NCBI GenBank assembly: GCA_026993275.1
Contig: JALWUB010000037.1
Location: 1 to 9,226, forward strand
DNA: 9,226 nucleotides
Source of the DNA: Robiginitomaculum sp.
GTDB taxonomy: Bacteria; Pseudomonadota; Alphaproteobacteria; Caulobacterales; Maricaulaceae
Direction of reading: 5' to 3'
Shown here: positions 6,212 to 9,226 of the stretch, piece by piece
Numbering within the stretch: the stretch's first letter is position 1
How the letters are laid out: the number at the start of each line of letters is the position of its first letter
Program-made: the position numbers and the translations under genes
Notes under the pieces: model-generated
The model's database searches: none
What the model was told of the DNA's origin: nothing
The model's input: the letters and a program-made list of their open reading frames with translations, nothing else

Positions 6212-6893
6212 GAGCAGCACTTTAGAGACAATCCGCGCCAGCCGCGAAGCGATTTTGCACCGCATGGCCGCGGCCGCGCGCGCCGCCGGGCGCCAGCCGG
6301 ATGACATCACCCTGGTCGCCGTCTCCAAGCAGCAGCCCCGCGACCGCATCGACGCCATGCTGGAAAGCGGGCAAAGGGTGTTTGGCGAAAACCGCGTGCA
6401 GGAGGCGCAGACCCACTGGCAGGCGCACAGGGCGCAAAGGGATGATCTGTGCCTGCACCTGATCGGTCCCTTGCAGACCAACAAGGCGCGCGATGCGGTG
6501 CGCCTGTTCGATGTCATCGAAACCCTGGACCGGCCAAAACTTGCCGCCGCCCTGGCCCGGGCCATGGACAGGGAGGGCCGCAGGCCGGACGTGTTCGTGC
6601 AGGTCAATACCGGCGAGGAGCCGCAAAAGGCGGGCGTCATTCCGGGCGAGGCCGACGCCTTCATTGCCGCGGTGCGCGGCGATTATGGCCTGCCGCTCAA
6701 GGGGCTGATGTGCATCCCTCCGGTGGAGGAGGAACCGGCCATGCACTTTGCGCTGTTGCGCAAGATCGCCCGCCGCAACGGCCTGGACATGCTGTCCATG
6801 GGCATGAGCCATGACTTTGAAACCGCGATTGCCTTTGGCGCCACCCATGTGCGCATCGGCACGGCACTGTTCGGGCAAAGACAGCCGAGTTAG
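6210..6893 (+). CDS. yggS: YggS-family PLP homeostasis protein
   Basis: This 227-residue cytosolic protein has a single TIM-barrel domain like the N-terminal half of alanine racemase. It binds pyridoxal 5'-phosphate without known catalysis and buffers cellular PLP and amino/keto acid pools. Family motifs are all present: VAVSK with PLP-binding K40, GENRVQEA (59-66), HLIGPLQTNK (83-92), VNTGEEPQKAGV, GLMCIPP and LSMGMSHDFETAIAFGATHVRIGTALFG near the C-terminus. Length is normal for the family. The start at 6210 is supported by GGAGAGG 5 bases upstream. Its promoter must lie inside the coding sequence of the divergent thiE-like gene, because the two start codons overlap. No terminator is visible in the 117 bp before the convergent reverse transcriptase gene. 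Confidence 0.95.
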   Translation: MSSTLETIRASREAILHRMAAAARAAGRQPDDITLVAVSKQQPRDRIDAMLESGQRVFGENRVQEAQTHWQAHRAQRDDLCLHLIGPLQTNKARDAVRLFDVIETLDRPKLAAALARAMDREGRRPDVFVQVNTGEEPQKAGVIPGEADAFIAAVRGDYGLPLKGLMCIPPVEEEPAMHFALLRKIARRNGLDMLSMGMSHDFETAIAFGATHVRIGTALFGQRQPS

Positions 6894-6956
6894 GTGATAG
6901 GCACCTGAACAAAAAAGCGGTCATGGCATGGACGCCCGCAGCGCGATCACAGGTAT

Positions 6957-6993
6957 GGTATTTACGGTAAGTCTCAGTGTAGCCTACAATACC
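6957..6993. repeat. Nested inverted repeat downstream of the reverse transcriptase
   Basis: GGTATT (6957-6962) pairs with AATACC (6988-6993), and inside lies the 11-bp palindrome TGTAGCCTACA (6978-6988), sharing its last base with the outer arm. The base composition changes close to here, from GC-rich yggS to the AT-rich reverse transcriptase gene, so it may mark the edge of the acquired segment. There is no T-run for a standard terminator. Confidence 0.35.
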
Positions 6994-7010
6994 GGGCGCA
7001 GAAACGAAAT

Positions 7011-8471
7011 TTATAAATTAGGAAGTTGCTTATGTTTTTCTATAAACTTGGGTATGCAAATTTCTTGGATGATTGTGCTGTCACTGCTTGCATTATCAAT
7101 ACGAGCAGCCGCTCCACTTATCGCCCGTTTAGTGATGCCAAGTTTTGAGTATAATTTCGGATAGAACCAAAGAAATTTAAGAAATTGCGCTTTGGGAGCA
7201 GCATAAGGTTTCGAGATCACCAATTTCAAATATTTGTCTAATTGCGAATTGCCTCCACCCATCAACTCAATCAAGTTACGGAAATGTTGGAAGGAAAATG
7301 TACTCAATACGATGTATTTTCTGACCATGGAATCCAGAATTGCAAGATTTGCGTCTGTGACACATCTTGGATTCCTAAGAAGGAATGCAATTGCTGACTT
7401 CGACACTGTGTCGACTCGAGCTGATCGGTTTTTCGAATAACGGTAGAAACGTCTCAGAGCCGTGTCAAAACTCACTTGATCGCGCTGTGAAACGGCATCA
7501 AGTACATCCAACCCTCTGTACATTCGAAAATCAGATTTCGAGTAACACTTCGTCTTTGATGCATTCAAATTGAGGCCAAACTGCAATAGAAGCTTCGACG
7601 CTTTATGAATGCTTTCCTCGAGATTTTTTCGAGAACTTCCGATTAATATCATATCATCGGCCCATCTAATATAGACTATTTCTTTGCTCGCGCAGTATTT
7701 TGTGAACTCTATATCAAATTTTTTCAAATAATAATGCGAATATAATCTTGATGCATCACCCAAAATTTCTTGTGGTATCCCTTTGCTGGATGGCTTGTAA
7801 CCCTTTAATCTTCGATCCCAGTATGAAAGAAAATATTCTAATAGATCTACTGCAAATTCGGCTCCGGAAACTTCAGAGCGAATTCCCCTAGTTAATCTGT
7901 GAATATCAATTGTGTCGTAAAAATTGGCTATGTCCGTCATCATGACATAGTTGCCGGTATTGGGATCACTGAATGTATCTTTCAGTAGGGTATTGAAATT
8001 TGTCCAATTCCTAAACCACATTTCCTTCGACATAGACTCTGCCAAATAGGGGTCGGAGACCTGTTCTAAGAATGCACTCTCTGTATTTTTTTTTGCTTTA
8101 GAAATTTTTTTAGGAGACCTTCGCCAACCACCGAATATATTCGGCAAATCATGTGAAAGTGCATCTTGTAATGACAGAGAAATTATATAGTAAACCGCTA
8201 AGTCTTTTTTAGTTAGCACGGGAACAAATCTCGTGCATCCGTTGGACTTCGGAAACCCCAAATATCCATGCCCTATTGAAGGCACGTAAGCATTGGTTGC
8301 AACTTGCTTGATGAGGGACAGCCTAAACTGGGGAATTTGAGCATAGTTCCTGTCCGTCACCACTGGCACATAGCTGTTCCGTAGCTCCTTCCATACTTTT
8401 CTTATATTTTTTTCAGAGAAAAGAATTTTAAAAGCAGGATCCAAAAGGCACCCCCAAAAACAACCAATCAC
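7011..8471 (-). CDS. Standalone reverse transcriptase, possibly UG/defence type
   Basis: This is an RNA-directed DNA polymerase of up to 486 residues. Fingers region: FPKSNGCTRFVPVLTKKD (73-90). Catalytic motif A: MMTDIANFYDTID with D180. Next motif: GIPQEILGDASRLYSHYYL (231-249). Catalytic aspartates D272-D273 sit in YIRWADDMILIG (267-278). The FGLNLNASKTK motif is at 298-308. A helical region of about 150 residues follows, with no maturase, nuclease or protease motif. Trp replaces the usual Tyr/Phe before ADD, and Glu follows GIPQ where Gly is usual. These traits recall UG reverse transcriptases, several of which are anti-phage (DRT) systems; the subtype is not assignable here. The start is uncertain: GTG at 8471 lacks a Shine-Dalgarno, whereas TTG at codon 10 has GGGGG 6 bases before it. 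The gene is strongly AT-rich (18 of 60 G/C at 7681-7740, against 46 of 60 at 6541-6600 in yggS), consistent with horizontal transfer. No partner gene is adjacent. Confidence 0.9.
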   Translation of the reverse strand: MIGCFWGCLLDPAFKILFSEKNIRKVWKELRNSYVPVVTDRNYAQIPQFRLSLIKQVATNAYVPSIGHGYLGFPKSNGCTRFVPVLTKKDLAVYYIISLSLQDALSHDLPNIFGGWRRSPKKISKAKKNTESAFLEQVSDPYLAESMSKEMWFRNWTNFNTLLKDTFSDPNTGNYVMMTDIANFYDTIDIHRLTRGIRSEVSGAEFAVDLLEYFLSYWDRRLKGYKPSSKGIPQEILGDASRLYSHYYLKKFDIEFTKYCASKEIVYIRWADDMILIGSSRKNLEESIHKASKLLLQFGLNLNASKTKCYSKSDFRMYRGLDVLDAVSQRDQVSFDTALRRFYRYSKNRSARVDTVSKSAIAFLLRNPRCVTDANLAILDSMVRKYIVLSTFSFQHFRNLIELMGGGNSQLDKYLKLVISKPYAAPKAQFLKFLWFYPKLYSKLGITKRAISGAAARIDNASSDSTIIQEICIPKFIEKHKQLPNL

Positions 8472-8477
8472 AGTGAC

Positions 8478-8492
8478 AAATTACTGTAATTT
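8478..8492. promoter_or_regulatory. 15-bp perfect palindrome at the reverse transcriptase start
   Basis: AAATTAC-T-GTAATTT is a perfect 7-1-7 palindrome, 6 bp before the GTG of the reverse transcriptase. Its form and place suggest an operator for a dimeric repressor, or a short hairpin in the leader that hides the start. No regulator gene is next to it. Confidence 0.45.
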
Positions 8493-8521
8493 AATGATCA
8501 ATCAGCAGGTCGTGGCCATCT

Positions 8522-8553
8522 GTAGGACGGGCCAGCGCGCAGCGATACCTGCC
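8522..8553 (+). repeat. REP sequence, left copy (degenerate stem)
   Basis: It begins with the tetranucleotide GTAG (8522-8525) and runs to ACCTGCC. It aligns along its whole length with the right REP read on the minus strand (shared blocks GTAGG, CGGG, GCGC, CAGCGA, ACC, GCC), with a few substitutions and one indel. Mismatches weaken its own stem. It lies in the shared 145-bp region between the reverse transcriptase and the RAYT gene, facing the latter. Confidence 0.8.
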
Positions 8554-8616
8554 ATTTAGCCATGATTTGCGCCGCTGCCCGTTAACACCGCGCCACATTA
8601 CCACCATGATGAGCCC

Positions 8617-9144
8617 ATGCCAAATTACCGGCGTCTTTTCATCCCTGGCGGAACCTATTTCCTGACCCTGAATCTGCGAAACCGGCGGCGGGGCATTCTG
8701 GTTGACCATATTGCCGCTTTGCGGGCCTCCTGGCGCGACGTGCAGCGCCGCCATCCGTTCGAGACCCTGGCAGCGGTGGTCCTGCCCGATCACATGCATT
8801 TCATCTGGGCCTTGCCATTGGGTGATGATGATTATCCCACGCGGGTGCGCTTGCTGAAATCAGGCTTTACCCGGCGTTTGCCGGAAACCTTGAAACGGCG
8901 CGGACGCAAGGGCGAGCGCAATATCTGGCAGCGGCGCTATTGGGAGCATTGTGTAAGGGATGAAAAGGATTTGTCGCGGCATATCGACTACATCCACTGG
9001 AACCCGGTAAAGCACGGGCATGCAGCCGATCCCGGCGATTGGCCGCATTCCACCTGGCATGACTGGAAAAAAGAATACGGACGCCCGGTTGAGGCGCCGC
9101 CCGAAGATTGGAGCACAGGGCATTTGGGGGAATATGAGGGCTGA
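8617..9144 (+). CDS. REP-associated tyrosine transposase (RAYT, IS200-like TnpA_REP)
   Basis: This 175-residue protein is a Y1-type HUH single-strand nuclease that cuts and joins REP DNA. The HUH pair is H59-M-H61 in LPDHMHFIWALP, and the nucleophile is Y125 in HIDYIHWNPVKHG. The block NIWQRRYWEHCVRDE (102-116) is a RAYT hallmark. The N-terminus MPNYRRLFIPGGTYFLTLNL matches the usual family start, which fixes the ATG at 8617 even though no clear Shine-Dalgarno is present. The protein is full length and has all catalytic residues, so it may be active. REP copies with outer GTAG flank it in inverted orientation, the usual arrangement for a domesticated RAYT and its cognate repeats. It diverges from the reverse transcriptase gene. 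Confidence 0.93.
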   Translation: MPNYRRLFIPGGTYFLTLNLRNRRRGILVDHIAALRASWRDVQRRHPFETLAAVVLPDHMHFIWALPLGDDDYPTRVRLLKSGFTRRLPETLKRRGRKGERNIWQRRYWEHCVRDEKDLSRHIDYIHWNPVKHGHAADPGDWPHSTWHDWKKEYGRPVEAPPEDWSTGHLGEYEG

Positions 9145-9172
9145 CGATGACAATGCCTGGCGACCGGTGAGC

Positions 9173-9203
9173 GGCGGGTGTCGCTGCGCTCGACCCGCCC
9201 TAC
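9173..9203 (-). repeat. REP sequence, right copy
   Basis: On the minus strand it begins GTAG (9203-9200), then a stem GGCGGGT/ACCCGCC (arms at 9173-9179 and 9193-9199 on the plus strand) around a GC-rich loop. This is the well-formed copy of the pair flanking the RAYT gene, 28 bp after its stop codon. Confidence 0.85.
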
Positions 9204-9226
9204 GTCGAGATGTTGATAAACGGCGG

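Noticed and set aside
5489..6304. Plus-strand frame across the thiE-like gene
   Set aside because: Shadow of the opposite strand; low-complexity Gly/Arg/Gln-rich translation.
6222..6878. Minus-strand frame opposite yggS, and upstream extension of the thiE-like frame to 6664
   Set aside because: yggS motifs are unambiguous on the plus strand, and the ThiE/TenI fold is complete from 6211.
6928..7164. 78-codon plus-strand frame after yggS
   Set aside because: It overlaps the 3' end of the reverse transcriptase, has no ribosome binding site and no recognisable domain.
6894..8616. Retron, DGR or group II intron context for the reverse transcriptase
   Set aside because: I found no maturase or intron-like flanks, no template/variable repeat pair with adenine substitutions, and no msr/msd-like inverted repeats bracketing a transcript. 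The evidence is negative, not conclusive.
1..9226. tRNA or rRNA genes
   Set aside because: No T-arm consensus or rRNA-like sequence noticed on either strand.

Overview
The window is GC-rich bacterial DNA with long GC-rich genes. Gene content points to a proteobacterium, probably an alphaproteobacterium: a hybrid sensor kinase, a PepSY/FMN/porin set, YggS next to a ThiE/TenI-like gene, and a RAYT transposase with GTAG-type REP sequences. This assignment is inferred from gene content. One 1.46 kb gene at 7011-8471 is clearly AT-rich and looks acquired.

Layout. (1) 2-1309, + strand: the C-terminal part of a hybrid histidine kinase (end of PAS, HisKA, HATPase, receiver); its N-terminus lies outside the window. 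(2) 1316-4039, - strand: a three-gene operon transcribed outer membrane porin -> periplasmic FMN-binding protein -> inner membrane PepSY protein. It looks like an envelope-spanning flavin redox module. Upstream are two nearly identical Fur-box-like sites, which suggests iron control. (3) 4040-5572: 1.53 kb with no convincing gene. It holds the Fur-like sites, a 13-bp perfect hairpin, short direct repeats, a possible old mobile or dispersed repeat with a doubtful 62-codon ORF, and the thiE-like gene's terminator. (4) 5573-6893: a ThiE/TenI-like gene (-) and yggS (+), divergent, with start codons that physically overlap in one CATG. (5) 7011-8471, - strand: a standalone reverse transcriptase that is not a recognisable group II intron, retron or DGR enzyme. 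It resembles the 'unknown group' (UG) reverse transcriptases, many of which are anti-phage systems. (6) 8522-9203: a REP-associated tyrosine transposase (RAYT) gene bracketed by two inverted REP sequences with GTAG at their outer edges.

The best candidate for something new is the reverse transcriptase. It sits between the 3' end of a housekeeping gene and a RAYT/REP unit, and its 5' region contains a 15-bp perfect palindrome and the left REP. Next in interest are the possibly iron-regulated flavin/PepSY/porin module and the overlapping divergent starts of thiE-like and yggS. All function calls come from reading motifs in the sequence; no database search was possible.
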